This document shows positions 36,369 through 45,025 of a stretch of DNA of 64,000 nucleotides, piece by piece. The DNA is from Pseudorhodoferax sp. Leaf274 (GTDB taxonomy: Bacteria > Pseudomonadota > Gammaproteobacteria > Burkholderiales > Burkholderiaceae_C). Both the position numbers and the translations under genes were made by a program. The stretch lies in assembly GCF_001422445.1 (NCBI RefSeq), contig NZ_LMNA01000023.1, positions 186,001 through 250,000 on the forward strand, in the 5' to 3' direction. Within the stretch, counting starts at the first letter, position 1; the number at the start of each line of letters is the position of its first letter. Below the pieces are notes generated by a model. That model was not told the DNA's origin. It searched no databases and saw only the letters and a program-made list of their open reading frames with translations.

Positions 36369-37778
36369 ATGCCTTCTTCTTGCATTGCCCCTCCCGCCGC
36401 GTGCGACGGCCACGGTGTCGTGCGCGCTGCCTTCGTGCTGGCCCTGTTCGGCTGGGGCGTGGGTTTCTACGGGCCGCCGGTGTTCCTGCATGCGGTGGTG
36501 GCGCGCACCGGCTGGCCGCTGCCGCTGGTGTCGGCGGCGGTGAGCCTGCACTTCCTGTTCGGCGCCGGTGTCGTCGCCTGCCTGCCCAGGCTGCACCGCC
36601 GCTTCGGCGTGCCGGCCACGACGCTGGGCGGCGCGCTGGCGCTGGCATTCGGCGTGCTGGGCTGGGCGGCAGCGGCCAAACCCTGGCAGCTGTTCCTGGC
36701 GGCGCTGTGCACGGGCGCGGGCTGGGTGCCGCTGGGCGCCGCCGGCATCCACGCCATCGTGTCGCCCTGGTTCACCGTGCAGCAGCCGATGGCGCTGGCG
36801 AAGGCCTACAACGGCGCCAGCGTGGGTGGCATGGTCTTCGTGCCGCTGTGGGCGGCCTTGATCGACAGGGTGGGCTTTCCGGCCGCGGCGATGCTGGTCG
36901 GTCTGGCGATGGTCGTGGCCGTGCTGTCGATCGCCTCGCGCGAGCTGGCGTGCAGGCCCGTGGACCGTGAAGCTGCTCCTGGCCCTGGCCCTGGCCCTGG
37001 CGCTGGCGCTGGCGCTGCGCCGGTGCCCGCCACGCCCTGGTGCAGCCGTGCCTTCGTGACGCTCGCGGCCGCGATGGCCCTGGGCCTGTTCGCCCAGATC
37101 GGGCTGATCGCCCAGTTGTTCTCTTTGTTGGTGCCCGGCATGGGCCCGCAGATGGCCGGCTGGACCATGGCCCTGGCCACCGCTTGCGGCATGGGCGGCC
37201 GCGTGCTCGTGGCCCGGGGGCTGGGCACGCAGCGGGACCGGCGCCGGGTCGCCGCTGCCAGCTATGCGGTGCAGGCCGCCGGCACGCTGCTGCTGTGGAT
37301 GGCAGGCCCCGAACCCGGCTGGCCCACCGTGCTGGGCGTGGCGCTGTTCGGGCTGGGCATCGGCAACGCGACCTCGTTGCCGCCACTGATCGCACAGGCC
37401 GAATTCGCGCCCGCCCAGGTGACGCGCGTGGTGGCGCGCTGCGTGGCACTGGCCCAGGCGCTCTATGCGTTCGCGCCGGCCGCGTTCGCCGCGCTGCTGG
37501 TGGCGGGCGGCCCTGGCGGGCCCACGCTGGGTGTGGGTACGCAGGGCTTCTTCGCCGCCATCGCCGTGGTGCAGGGCCTGGCCATCGCCTGCATGCTGGC
37601 CGGCCGGCGCGGGGCGAAATTCATCGTTTCGGACGATGGGCAGGCCGGGCCTCCCACCCAAGACTGCTGCTCCGGACGCGGCCGGGGCCGGCAAGCCCTG
37701 GGCGCGTTGCGGACCACACCGCGGAACCGGGGCCTCCAGGCCCTGCACGACACGCAGCACCAGGAGACAAGCAGATGA
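36369..37778 (+). CDS. MFS transporter
   Basis: Major facilitator superfamily permease, 469 residues, about 12 membrane segments. It begins with VVRAAFVLALFGWGVGFYGP and contains typical glycine-rich segments such as AYNGASVGGMVFVPLWAALI, found in the MFS group that includes oxalate/formate-like and monocarboxylate carriers. The central cytoplasmic loop holds a run of Gly-Pro/Gly-Ala pairs encoded by a hexanucleotide repeat. The last 50 or so residues after AGRRGAKF are hydrophilic and are encoded across a shared-box promoter, so the functional protein might once have been shorter. Regulation by the divergent ArsR-type protein is likely. Substrate unknown. Confidence 0.9.
   Translation: MPSSCIAPPAACDGHGVVRAAFVLALFGWGVGFYGPPVFLHAVVARTGWPLPLVSAAVSLHFLFGAGVVACLPRLHRRFGVPATTLGGALALAFGVLGWAAAAKPWQLFLAALCTGAGWVPLGAAGIHAIVSPWFTVQQPMALAKAYNGASVGGMVFVPLWAALIDRVGFPAAAMLVGLAMVVAVLSIASRELACRPVDREAAPGPGPGPGAGAGAAPVPATPWCSRAFVTLAAAMALGLFAQIGLIAQLFSLLVPGMGPQMAGWTMALATACGMGGRVLVARGLGTQRDRRRVAAASYAVQAAGTLLLWMAGPEPGWPTVLGVALFGLGIGNATSLPPLIAQAEFAPAQVTRVVARCVALAQALYAFAPAAFAALLVAGGPGGPTLGVGTQGFFAAIAVVQGLAIACMLAGRRGAKFIVSDDGQAGPPTQDCCSGRGRGRQALGALRTTPRNRGLQALHDTQHQETSR
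36979..37014 (+). repeat. Hexanucleotide tandem repeat in the MFS loop
   Basis: Three units of CTGGCC followed by three of CTGGCG, in perfect register. Because the unit is 6 bp, changes in copy number would add or remove whole Gly-Pro or Gly-Ala pairs without breaking the frame. The encoded stretch lies in the loop between the two six-helix halves of the transporter. Confidence 0.85.
37621..37665 (+). promoter_or_regulatory. Shared-box promoter inside the 3' end of the MFS gene
   Basis: TCATCGTTTCGGACGATGG (37621-37639) has a strong right arm and a shorter left arm (a CATCG/CGATG outer match). CAAGACT follows after 20 bp (37659-37665). It would drive the receptor remnant at 37775 and the CoA ligase at 37918. 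Confidence 0.6.
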
Positions 37779-37918
37779 ATTCGGATTGCAACAAGATCCC
37801 GCGACGCGCCGTTCTGGCCATGGGCATGGGTGCCGCACTGCCCGCATCCGCACGGAAGCCGTACGGCCCCGTCCGCATGACGCCACCCACCGAACGCCAG
37901 TCTCCAAGGAGCCGCTGA
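37775..37918 (+). pseudogene. Remnant of a Bug receptor gene (47 codons)
   Basis: A short frame reading MNSDCNKIPRRAVLAMGMGA followed by ALPASARKPYGPVRM and a stop. It has a good AGGAGACAAGC ribosome site, a twin-arginine-like signal peptide ending in AxA, and a KPYGPVRM piece that resembles the KPVRxxVP mature start of Bug receptors. The remaining 270 or so residues of a receptor are missing, and what follows the match is not receptor-like. The simplest reading is an internal deletion that left the start of the gene in place. Alternatively, it is a tiny exported peptide or leader. It overlaps the MFS stop (ATGA) and the next ligase start (TGATG). Confidence 0.55.
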
Positions 37919-39480
37919 TGCGCCTGCGCCAGACCCAATCCCTGCACCGCGCCGTGCAGCAGTACCCCGACCGCGTGGCCACCGTCTACAACGGCCGCCG
38001 CCAGACCTTCCGCCAGCTGCACGACCGCGTGGCCCGGCTCGCCGGCGCGCTGCAGGCCCTGGGCATGCGCGCGGGCGACCGCGTGGGCATGCTCGCGCTC
38101 AACTCCGACCGCACGCTGGAGTTCTACCTGGCCGTCTGGTGGGCCGGCGGCGTGGTCAACCCGGCCAACACGCGCTGGAGCGCGGCCGAGATCGCCTTCT
38201 CGCTGCAGGATTGCGAGACCGCCATCCTGTTCGTGGACGACAGCTTCGTGCCCATGGTCCCCGAACTGCAGGCCCAGGCACCCTGCCTCAAGACGCTGCT
38301 CTACGTGGGCGACAAGCCGGCCCCGGCCGGCTTGCTGGACACCGAGCAACTGCTCGCCGCAGCCCGGCCCGTGGCGGACGCGCTGCGCAGCGGCGACGAC
38401 CTGGCCGGCGTGTTCTACACCGGCGGCACCACCGGCCGGCCCAAGGGCGTGATGCTGAGCCAGGAGGCGCTGGCCGCGAACTCCGTGCTCTCGCTGATCG
38501 CCTCGCCGCTCGATGGCGATGCAGTGCTGCTGCACAGTGCGCCGCTGTTCCACCTCGGCGGCCTGTCCGCGCTGATGCGCAGCCTGGTCGTGGGCACGAC
38601 GAACGTGTTCCTGCCGGGCTTCACGCCGGGCGGTGTGCTCCAGGCCATCGCCGAGCACCGCATCACCAGCCTCATGCTGATCCCGGTGATGCTGCAGTTC
38701 CTGCTCGACGACCCGGCCGCGCGTGGTGCCGATCTGTCCAGCGTGCGCGTGGTGGGCTATGGCGCATCGCCCATCTCCGAAGCCTTGCTGGAGCGCGCCT
38801 TCGCGCTGCTGCCGCAGGCCGATCTCGTGCAGGGCTACGGCATGACCGAACTGGCCGCCGGCGTGACCTACCTGACGGCGGAGTACCACGCGCCGCAAGG
38901 CCGCAAGCTGGGCAAGCTCAACTCCGCCGGCCGCGCGCTCAACGGCATCGACCTGCGCATCGTGGACGTGGAAGGCCGCGAAGTGCCGCGTGGCCAAGTC
39001 GGCGAGATCGCGGTGCGCAGCCCCTGCGCGATGTCGGGCTACTGGAACCTGCCCGACACCACCGCCCAGGCGCTGCGCGACGGCTGGATGTTCACGGGCG
39101 ACGCGGCGCGCATGGACGAGGACGGCTTCGTCTTCATCGTCGACCGCTTCAAGGACATGGTGGTCTCGGGCGGCGAGAACGTGTACTGCGGCGAGGTCGA
39201 GGCCGCGCTCGCGCGCCACCCTGCGGTGGCGGCCGCCGCCGTGATCGGCGTGCCGCACGCGCAATGGGGCGAGGCCGTGCACGCGGTGCTGGTGCTGCGG
39301 CCGGGCGTGGAGGCCACGGCCGAGGACATCCAGGCCCACTGCAAGGCGCTGATCGCGGGCTACAAGTGCCCGCGCAGCGTGGAGTTCGTGGCGGCGCTGC
39401 CGATCAGCGGGGCGGGCAAGGTGATGAAGTACAAGCTGCGCGAGCCGCACTGGAAGGGGCGCGAGCGGGCTGTGGGCTAA
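37918..39480 (+). CDS. Acyl-CoA synthetase (AMP-forming, fatty-acid CoA ligase)
   Basis: ANL-superfamily ligase of 520 residues, close in sequence to the ligase at 8793 (for example NTRWSAAEIAFSLQDCETAIL against NVRWSAQEIAYSLDDCDTRIL). Motifs are YTGGTTGRPKGVMLS, YGMTELAAGVTYL, WMFTGDAARMDEDGFVFI, DRFKDMVVSGGENVY and the C-terminal LPISGAGKVMKYKLRE. The start overlaps the stop of the small upstream frame (TGATG), so translation may be coupled to it. It stands alone at the end of the plus-strand segment, convergent with the acyl-CoA dehydrogenase at 39514. Substrate unknown. Confidence 0.94.
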   Translation: MRLRQTQSLHRAVQQYPDRVATVYNGRRQTFRQLHDRVARLAGALQALGMRAGDRVGMLALNSDRTLEFYLAVWWAGGVVNPANTRWSAAEIAFSLQDCETAILFVDDSFVPMVPELQAQAPCLKTLLYVGDKPAPAGLLDTEQLLAAARPVADALRSGDDLAGVFYTGGTTGRPKGVMLSQEALAANSVLSLIASPLDGDAVLLHSAPLFHLGGLSALMRSLVVGTTNVFLPGFTPGGVLQAIAEHRITSLMLIPVMLQFLLDDPAARGADLSSVRVVGYGASPISEALLERAFALLPQADLVQGYGMTELAAGVTYLTAEYHAPQGRKLGKLNSAGRALNGIDLRIVDVEGREVPRGQVGEIAVRSPCAMSGYWNLPDTTAQALRDGWMFTGDAARMDEDGFVFIVDRFKDMVVSGGENVYCGEVEAALARHPAVAAAAVIGVPHAQWGEAVHAVLVLRPGVEATAEDIQAHCKALIAGYKCPRSVEFVAALPISGAGKVMKYKLREPHWKGRERAVG

Positions 39481-39513
39481 GGTCCCAGCCGGGCCGGCGG
39501 GCCCTGCCCTGGC

Positions 39514-40662
39514 TCACAGCTTGCGCGCAATCAGATCCCGCTGCACCTCGCTCGTCCCCCCGTAGATCCGGTTCACCCGCATGTCCACGAACGCCCGGGC
39601 CACCGGGTACTCCAGCATGTAGCCGTAGCCGCCGTGCAGCTGCACCATGGTGTCCAGCGCGCTGCCCAGCGTCTCGGTGGCGAACAGCTTGGCGACGGCG
39701 GCTTCCTCCAGCGTGATGCGCCGGCGCATGTGCTCGCCCAGGTAGTGGTCGATCAGCGTGCGCACGGCCAGTGACTGGGCCTTGATGTCCGCGAGCTTGA
39801 AGCGCGTGTTCTGGAAGTCCCAGACCGTGTGGCCGAAGGCCTGGCGGTCCTTCACGTAGGCGATGGTGTGGGCCAGGCAGGTCTCCAGCGCCGTTGCGGC
39901 GGCCAGGGCGATCAGAAAGCGCTCCTGCGGCAGCTCCTGCATCAGCGCGTACATGCCCTTGCCTTCCTCGCCCAGCAGGTTGCTGGCCGGCACGCGCACG
40001 TCGTCGAAGAACAGCTCGGCCGTGTCGGCGGCATGCTGGCCCACCTTGTCGAGCTTGCGGCCGCGGCGGAACCCGGGCCGGTCGGTCTCCATCAGGACCA
40101 GGCCCATGGCCTTGGAGCCCGAGCCCTGCGGGTCGGTCTTGGCCACGACCACCACCAGGTCCGACAGCAGGCCGTTGCTGATGAAGGTCTTGGCGCCGTT
40201 GATGACGTATTCGTCGCCCTCGCGCCGTGCCGTGGTGCGGATGTTCTTGAGGTCGCTGCCGGTGCCGGGCTCGGTCATCGCGATGGCGGTGATGACTTCG
40301 CCCGCGGCACAGCGCGGCAGCCATTTGTCCTTCTGCGCCTCGGTGCCCAGCCGGTGCAGGTAGGGCACGATGATGTCGGAATGCAGGCCGAAGTTGATGC
40401 CGTTCAGGCCGCGCGCGGCCATCTCCTCGGCCAGCACCGCCGAATGGCCGAAATCGCCGCCGCCGCCACCGTACTCGGTGGGCAGCGTGGGGCACAGCAG
40501 GCCTTCGCGGCCGGCCTTGGCCCAGACCGCGCGGTCGATCTGGCCGGCGGCGTTCCAGGCTGCCATGTGGGGCACGCATTCGCGGTCCAGGAAGCGCTGG
40601 ACGGTGGTGCGGAACTGTTCGTGGTCTTCGCGGTAGACGGTGCGTTGGATGTCCATGGTCAT
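39514..40662 (-). CDS. Acyl-CoA dehydrogenase
   Basis: FAD enzyme of 382 residues with AIAMTEPGTGSDLKN, AKTFISNG, RQAFGHTVWDFQN, QLHGGYGYMLEYPVAR and the ending YGGTSEVQRDLIARKL. As in the enzyme at 10367, the medium-chain catalytic Glu position is Gly, and a Glu lies in the LPQERFLIAL helix, as in isovaleryl-CoA/long-chain types. The ATG at 40662 begins 1 bp after the alcohol dehydrogenase stop (an in-frame ATG at 40656 is also possible). It is the last gene of the receptor - alcohol dehydrogenase - acyl-CoA dehydrogenase operon. Confidence 0.94.
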   Translation of the reverse strand: MTMDIQRTVYREDHEQFRTTVQRFLDRECVPHMAAWNAAGQIDRAVWAKAGREGLLCPTLPTEYGGGGGDFGHSAVLAEEMAARGLNGINFGLHSDIIVPYLHRLGTEAQKDKWLPRCAAGEVITAIAMTEPGTGSDLKNIRTTARREGDEYVINGAKTFISNGLLSDLVVVVAKTDPQGSGSKAMGLVLMETDRPGFRRGRKLDKVGQHAADTAELFFDDVRVPASNLLGEEGKGMYALMQELPQERFLIALAAATALETCLAHTIAYVKDRQAFGHTVWDFQNTRFKLADIKAQSLAVRTLIDHYLGEHMRRRITLEEAAVAKLFATETLGSALDTMVQLHGGYGYMLEYPVARAFVDMRVNRIYGGTSEVQRDLIARKL

Positions 40663-40663
40663 C

Positions 40664-41722
40664 TCAGTTCGGTCTCAGCATCACGCGGCCGACGACCTTG
40701 CCGGCCTCCAGGTCTTGCAGCGCAGCCTCGGCCTGGTCCAAGGGCCGTGCGTCGATGGGCAGCGGCACCAGCTGGCCGGCCTTGGCCAGGTCGATCAGCG
40801 CGCGCAGCTGGCCCAGGTTGCCCACGTAGGAGCCCTGGTAGCTCATGGCGCGCATGGGCATGGAGGGCGTGGAGATCTCGATCTTGCCGCCGAACAGGCC
40901 CACCTGCACCAGCTGGCCGCCCTTGGTCAGCAGGGCCATGCCGGTGCCCACGGTCTGCTCGGTGCCCACGCAGTCCAGCGCCGCCCAGACGGCGCCGCCA
41001 GCCGCCTTCCTGGCCTGTTCGGCCACGTCGGGCGCGGCACTGTCGATCGCGTGCGCGGCGCCGGCCTTGAGGGCGGCTGCGCGCTTGGCGGCGTCGGGCT
41101 CGACCACGATGGCGCCCGGGTTGCCGAGTGCCTTGAGCAGGCCCACGGCCATCAGGCCCAGGCCGCCGGCGCCGAACACCACGACATGCTCGTCCTTCAG
41201 CACCGCCGGGTCGATCTTGCCGATGGCGCTGTACATGGTCAGGCCCGAGCAGGCGCAGGGCGCGGCCTGTTCGGGCGCCAGGTTGCCGATGTCGACCAGG
41301 TAGCGCGCATGCGGCACGACGATGTGGTCGGCGTAGCCGCCCGGCGCGAACACGCCCAGCGCCTTGCCGGCCATGCACAGGTTCTCCTGCCCGCGCGCGC
41401 AGACCTTGCATTGACCGCAGCCCAGCCAGGGGTAGACCACCACGCGCTGGCCGATCTGCACATCCTGCGCATCGGGGCCGGCGGCGACGATCTCGCCGGC
41501 CGTCTCGTGGCCCATGGTCAGCGGCAGCGCGGCGCCACGGTCGCCCATGTTCAGGCGCTTGCCGTTGCCCATGTCGTAGTAACCGTGGCGGATGTGGATG
41601 TCGCTGTGGCACACGCCCGCGGCCAGCACGCGCACCAGCACCTCGCTGCCCTTGGGCTGGGGCGTGGGCTGCTCGTGGCGTTGCAGCGGCGCGCCGAACT
41701 GCGTGAGGTCGTAGCTGATCAT
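40664..41722 (-). CDS. Zinc-dependent NAD(P) alcohol dehydrogenase
   Basis: Medium-chain dehydrogenase of 352 residues. Catalytic zinc ligands are the Cys in VRVLAAGVCHSDIHIRHGYYD and the His in TMGHETAGEIV; the structural zinc loop is GCGQCKVCARGQENLC (four Cys). The cofactor site is VVVFGAGGLGLMA. The ATG at 41722 is 1 bp after the receptor stop. Between a solute receptor and an acyl-CoA dehydrogenase, its likely job is to oxidise an imported alcohol, or one produced by the esterase step encoded elsewhere, toward an acid. Secondary or cyclic alcohols are possible. Substrate not determinable from sequence. Confidence 0.94.
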   Translation of the reverse strand: MISYDLTQFGAPLQRHEQPTPQPKGSEVLVRVLAAGVCHSDIHIRHGYYDMGNGKRLNMGDRGAALPLTMGHETAGEIVAAGPDAQDVQIGQRVVVYPWLGCGQCKVCARGQENLCMAGKALGVFAPGGYADHIVVPHARYLVDIGNLAPEQAAPCACSGLTMYSAIGKIDPAVLKDEHVVVFGAGGLGLMAVGLLKALGNPGAIVVEPDAAKRAAALKAGAAHAIDSAAPDVAEQARKAAGGAVWAALDCVGTEQTVGTGMALLTKGGQLVQVGLFGGKIEISTPSMPMRAMSYQGSYVGNLGQLRALIDLAKAGQLVPLPIDARPLDQAEAALQDLEAGKVVGRVMLRPN

Positions 41723-41723
41723 G

Positions 41724-42944
41724 TCAGGTTCCTTTTGCCAGACGGCATTCGCTTTGGCTGAGAGGGCGGAAGGCGGTGGCGCCCGGGGTCGTGCCCACCA
41801 CCTTGTACAGGTCCCATTCGCCCTTGGATTCAGCCGGCGTCTTGACCTGGTAGAGGTGCATGTCGCGCACCACGCGGCCGTCCACGCGCAGCTGGCCACC
41901 CGCGGTCATGAAGTCGTTGATGGGCGTGGCGCGCATCTGCGCCATGACCTTGTCGCTGTCGCGCGTGCCGGCCGCCTTCACGGCGTTGAGGTAGTGCGTC
42001 ACGGCGCCGTAGGTGCCGGCCTGGGTCATGGTGGGCATCACGCCGTTGCGCTTGAAGAAGCGCTGCGACCACGCGCGCGTCTTGTCGTCCTGGTCCCAGT
42101 AGAAGGCCTCGGTCAGCAGCAGGCCCTGGGCCTGGCGCAGGCCGATGGCCTTCACGTCCGTCAGGAAGGCCAGCAGCGCGGCGATCTTCTGGCCGCCCTG
42201 CACGATGCCGAACTGGCTGGCCGCCTTGATGCTGTTGATGGTGTCGCCGCCGCCATTGGCCAGGCCGATGATCTTGGCCTTCGAACTCTGCGCCTGCAGC
42301 AGGAAGGACGCGAAGTCCGACGCGCCCAGCGGGTGCCTGGCGCTGCCCAGCACCTTGCCGCCCATCTCGTTGATGACGTCGGTGGTGTCCTTCTCCATCG
42401 CCTGTCCGAAGGCGTAGTCGGCCGACAGGAAGAACCAGGTGTCGCCGCCGGCCTTCACCGCCGCCGCGCCGGTGCTGCGCGCCAGCGCGTAGGTGTCGTA
42501 GGTCCAGTGCACGGTGTAGGGCGTGCAGCTCTTGCCGGTCAGCTCCGAGGTGGCGGCGCTGGTCACGATGACGATCTTCTTCTTCTCCTCGCCCAGCTTG
42601 CTCACGGCCAGCGCCAGGCCGGAGGAGGGCAGGTCGGTGACCATGTCCACGCCCTGGGTGTCGAACCACTCGCGCGCCTTGGAGGCGGCCACGTCGGCCT
42701 TGTTCTGCGTGTCGGCGAACACCATCTCGATGGGCGCGCCCAGCACGCTGCCGCCGAAGTCCTCGATGGCCATGCGCGTGGCATCGACCAGGCCCTTGCC
42801 GCCGATGGCGGCGTAGATCGACGTCAGGTCGGTCAGCACGCCGATCTTGACCGGTGCGGGCTTGGCCTGCGCGGCGGCACCGCCGGCCCACATGGCCAAC
42901 GCGCCGCACAGCGCCGTGGCCGCAATCCTTGCCTTGTCCTGCAT
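41724..42944 (-). CDS. Branched-chain amino acid-type ABC transporter substrate-binding protein
   Basis: Periplasmic receptor of 406 residues. The signal peptide is MQDKARIAATALCGALAMWA followed by GGAAA, and the mature start is KPAPVKIGVLTDLTSIYAAIGGKG. The protein is of a different branch from the three KKYDxGASDT receptors in this window, lacking that start and the TDPTVDSQ segment; it has TYDTYALARSTGAA and FFLSADYAFGQAME. It is the first gene of the operon with alcohol dehydrogenase and acyl-CoA dehydrogenase. A shared box lies 55 bp upstream, and a GGAGACAAG ribosome site precedes the ATG. Membrane partners are presumably the LivHMGF set at 47553-51091 or others outside the window. Confidence 0.93.
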   Translation of the reverse strand: MQDKARIAATALCGALAMWAGGAAAQAKPAPVKIGVLTDLTSIYAAIGGKGLVDATRMAIEDFGGSVLGAPIEMVFADTQNKADVAASKAREWFDTQGVDMVTDLPSSGLALAVSKLGEEKKKIVIVTSAATSELTGKSCTPYTVHWTYDTYALARSTGAAAVKAGGDTWFFLSADYAFGQAMEKDTTDVINEMGGKVLGSARHPLGASDFASFLLQAQSSKAKIIGLANGGGDTINSIKAASQFGIVQGGQKIAALLAFLTDVKAIGLRQAQGLLLTEAFYWDQDDKTRAWSQRFFKRNGVMPTMTQAGTYGAVTHYLNAVKAAGTRDSDKVMAQMRATPINDFMTAGGQLRVDGRVVRDMHLYQVKTPAESKGEWDLYKVVGTTPGATAFRPLSQSECRLAKGT

Positions 42945-42978
42945 CTTGTCTCCCCGTTCTTGGTAGAGCTGGCATCGT

Positions 42979-43019
42979 GCTCCTGCGCCGCCCGGGCGGC
43001 ATCGTCCGATCCGACGAGC
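42979..43019 (-). promoter_or_regulatory. Shared box in the divergent region between two ABC receptor genes
   Basis: On the minus strand GCTCGTCGGATCGGACGATG (43019 down to 43000) matches the box, with one change in the left arm. About 20 bp further lies CACGAT, a poor -10. It is placed to drive the receptor at 42944. Being nearly symmetrical, it could also influence the divergent receptor at 43182, but no good -10 is found on that side. Confidence 0.58.
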
Positions 43020-43181
43020 CGCGCCGCCTGCGCGACACCGGGTTTCCCCTCATGGGCGCTGGTCGTTCCAGCCAATGGCTTTGGTCGAATCGGCCATGGC
43101 CGCTGCCTGTCGCCGGCGCGATAGTGCGCAACGCCGCCGATGCCGGTCGGCGCACCCCCCCAAGAGACAGGAGACAAGACC

Positions 43182-44387
43182 ATGGCCTTCACCCGCCGCA
43201 CCGCCTTGCTGGCCGCTGCCAGCGCCCCCTGGCTGCCGCTGCCCGCCTTCGCCAAGAAGTACGACACGGGCGCCAGCGACACCGAGATCCGCATCGGCAA
43301 CACCGTGCCCTACAGCGGCCCGGCCTCGGCCTTCGGCGTGTTCGGCAAGACCGCCAACGCCTACTTCCGCAAGATCAACGAGGAGCAGGGCGGCGTGGGC
43401 GGCCGCAAGATCAACTTCCTGAGCCTGGACGACGCCTACTCGCCGCCCAAGACGGTGGAGACGACGCGCAAGCTGGTCGAGTCCGAGGGCGTGCTGCTGA
43501 TGTTCAACCAGCTCGGCACGGCGCCGAACGCGGCGATCCAGAAGTACATGAACGCCAAGAAGGTGCCGCACCTGTTCCTGTCGACCGGGGCCAGCCGCTT
43601 CATCGACCCCAAGAACGCACCCTGGAGCATGGCCTTCCTGGCCGGCTACGAGATCGAGGGCGCGGTCTATGCCACGCACATCGTCAAGACCAACCCGAAC
43701 GCCAAGATCGCCGTGCTGTCGCAGGCCGACGACTACGGGCGCGACTTCGTGCGCGGCTTCAAGGCCGGGCTGGGCAACAAGGTCGGCAACATCGTGGCCG
43801 AGGCCACCTACGAGCCGACCGACCCGACGGTGGATTCGCAGATCGTGGGCTTCAAGGCCTCGGGCGCCGACGTGTTCATGAACATCAGCCTGCCCAAGCA
43901 GGCGCTGCAGGCGATCCGCAAGTCGCACGAGCTGAACTGGAAGCCGGCCTACTACCTGATCGGCTCGGCCTCGGGCGTCAACACCACCATGGTGCCGGCC
44001 GGGCGCGAGCGGTCCACGGGCATCTTCTCGGCCACCTACTGGAAGGACCCGAGCGACCCCGGCTGGAAGGACGACGCTGGCGTGAAGGACTACCACGCCT
44101 TCATGAAGCAGTACTACCCCGACGGCGACCCGACGGACCGCGTCTGCTACAACGGCTACAGCGCCTCGCAGCTCATGGTGCACGTGCTCAAGCAGTGCGG
44201 CGACGAGCTCACGCGCGAGAACGTGATGAAGCAGGCCACCAGCCTCAAGAACGTGGAGCTGCCGCTGTTGATCCCGGGCATCCGCGTGAACACCAGCGCC
44301 GACGACTACCGCGTGATCCGCGCCATGCAGCTCACGCGCTTCGACGGCGACAAGTTCGTCAACGTGGGCGACGTGATCGGCTTCTGA
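43182..44387 (+). CDS. Branched-chain amino acid-type ABC transporter substrate-binding protein (LivK-like)
   Basis: Periplasmic receptor of 401 residues. A twin-arginine-like signal peptide (MAFTRRTALLAAASAPWLPL) is followed by the mature KKYDTGASDTEIRIGNTVPYSGPASAFG. The related receptors at 30710 and 53749 share this start and the SLDDAYSPPKTVE, MNAKKVPHLF and TDPTVDSQIV segments. The AGGAGACAAGACC site precedes the ATG at 43182. Its stop overlaps the start of the next gene (TGATG). It leads a plus-strand unit with an HCCA-isomerase-like protein and a CaiB-family protein, then the thiolase-Liv operon. Confidence 0.94.
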   Translation: MAFTRRTALLAAASAPWLPLPAFAKKYDTGASDTEIRIGNTVPYSGPASAFGVFGKTANAYFRKINEEQGGVGGRKINFLSLDDAYSPPKTVETTRKLVESEGVLLMFNQLGTAPNAAIQKYMNAKKVPHLFLSTGASRFIDPKNAPWSMAFLAGYEIEGAVYATHIVKTNPNAKIAVLSQADDYGRDFVRGFKAGLGNKVGNIVAEATYEPTDPTVDSQIVGFKASGADVFMNISLPKQALQAIRKSHELNWKPAYYLIGSASGVNTTMVPAGRERSTGIFSATYWKDPSDPGWKDDAGVKDYHAFMKQYYPDGDPTDRVCYNGYSASQLMVHVLKQCGDELTRENVMKQATSLKNVELPLLIPGIRVNTSADDYRVIRAMQLTRFDGDKFVNVGDVIGF

Positions 44388-45010
44388 TGGCCTCCACCGC
44401 CGAGCCCATCGACTTCTGGTTCGACTTCCTCTCGCCCTACGGCTACTTCGCGTCCACGCGCATCGACGCGCTGGCCGCGCAGCACGGCCGCAGCGTGCGC
44501 TGGCGCGCGTTCTACATGCGCGGGATCATGCAGGACAAGCTGGGCCAGACCCGGCCGTTCCTGGAGGTGCCGCTCAAGGGCGACTACTACAAGCGCGACG
44601 TGCCGCGCATGGCGCGCTGGTTCGGCCTGCCGTTCAAGTCCGGGGGCCTCTCGAACTTCATCAGCGCCAACGCCTGCCGCGCGTTCTGGCTCATCGATGA
44701 CCTCGATCCCGTCCTGGCCAAGCGCTTCGCGCGCGAGATCTTCGAGTGGCACCATGTGCGCGCCACGCCGCCCAACACGCCCGAGCAGATCGCGCAGGCC
44801 GCCGCCAACGTGGGGCTGGACGCTGCGCAGCTGGACATCGCCGCCGCCGTGCAGCAGGCGCCCGCCAAGGAGCGGCTGCGCGTGGAGACCGATGCAGCCG
44901 TGGCTGCAGGCGTCTGGGGCACGCCGACCTTCGTGGTCGATGGTGAAATGTTCTGGGGCGCCGACCGTTTGAATCTGGTCGATGACTGGTTGCGCCGTGG
45001 TGGCTGGTAA
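44387..45010 (+). CDS. 2-hydroxychromene-2-carboxylate isomerase-like (kappa-GST/DsbA-fold) protein
   Basis: Thioredoxin-fold protein of 207 residues in the HCCA isomerase group. The N-terminal WFDFLSPYGYFASTRID has Ser in place of the DsbA Cys, and the C-terminal cis-proline segment reads AGVWGTPTFVVDGEMFWGADRL. It differs considerably from the copy at 34094, so it is not a recent duplicate. The ATG overlaps the receptor stop. It is followed after 15 bp by a CaiB-family gene. A glutathione-dependent isomerisation step on a CoA or aromatic intermediate is possible. Confidence 0.9.
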   Translation: MASTAEPIDFWFDFLSPYGYFASTRIDALAAQHGRSVRWRAFYMRGIMQDKLGQTRPFLEVPLKGDYYKRDVPRMARWFGLPFKSGGLSNFISANACRAFWLIDDLDPVLAKRFAREIFEWHHVRATPPNTPEQIAQAAANVGLDAAQLDIAAAVQQAPAKERLRVETDAAVAAGVWGTPTFVVDGEMFWGADRLNLVDDWLRRGGW

Positions 45011-45025
45011 CACAAGGAGATGACG

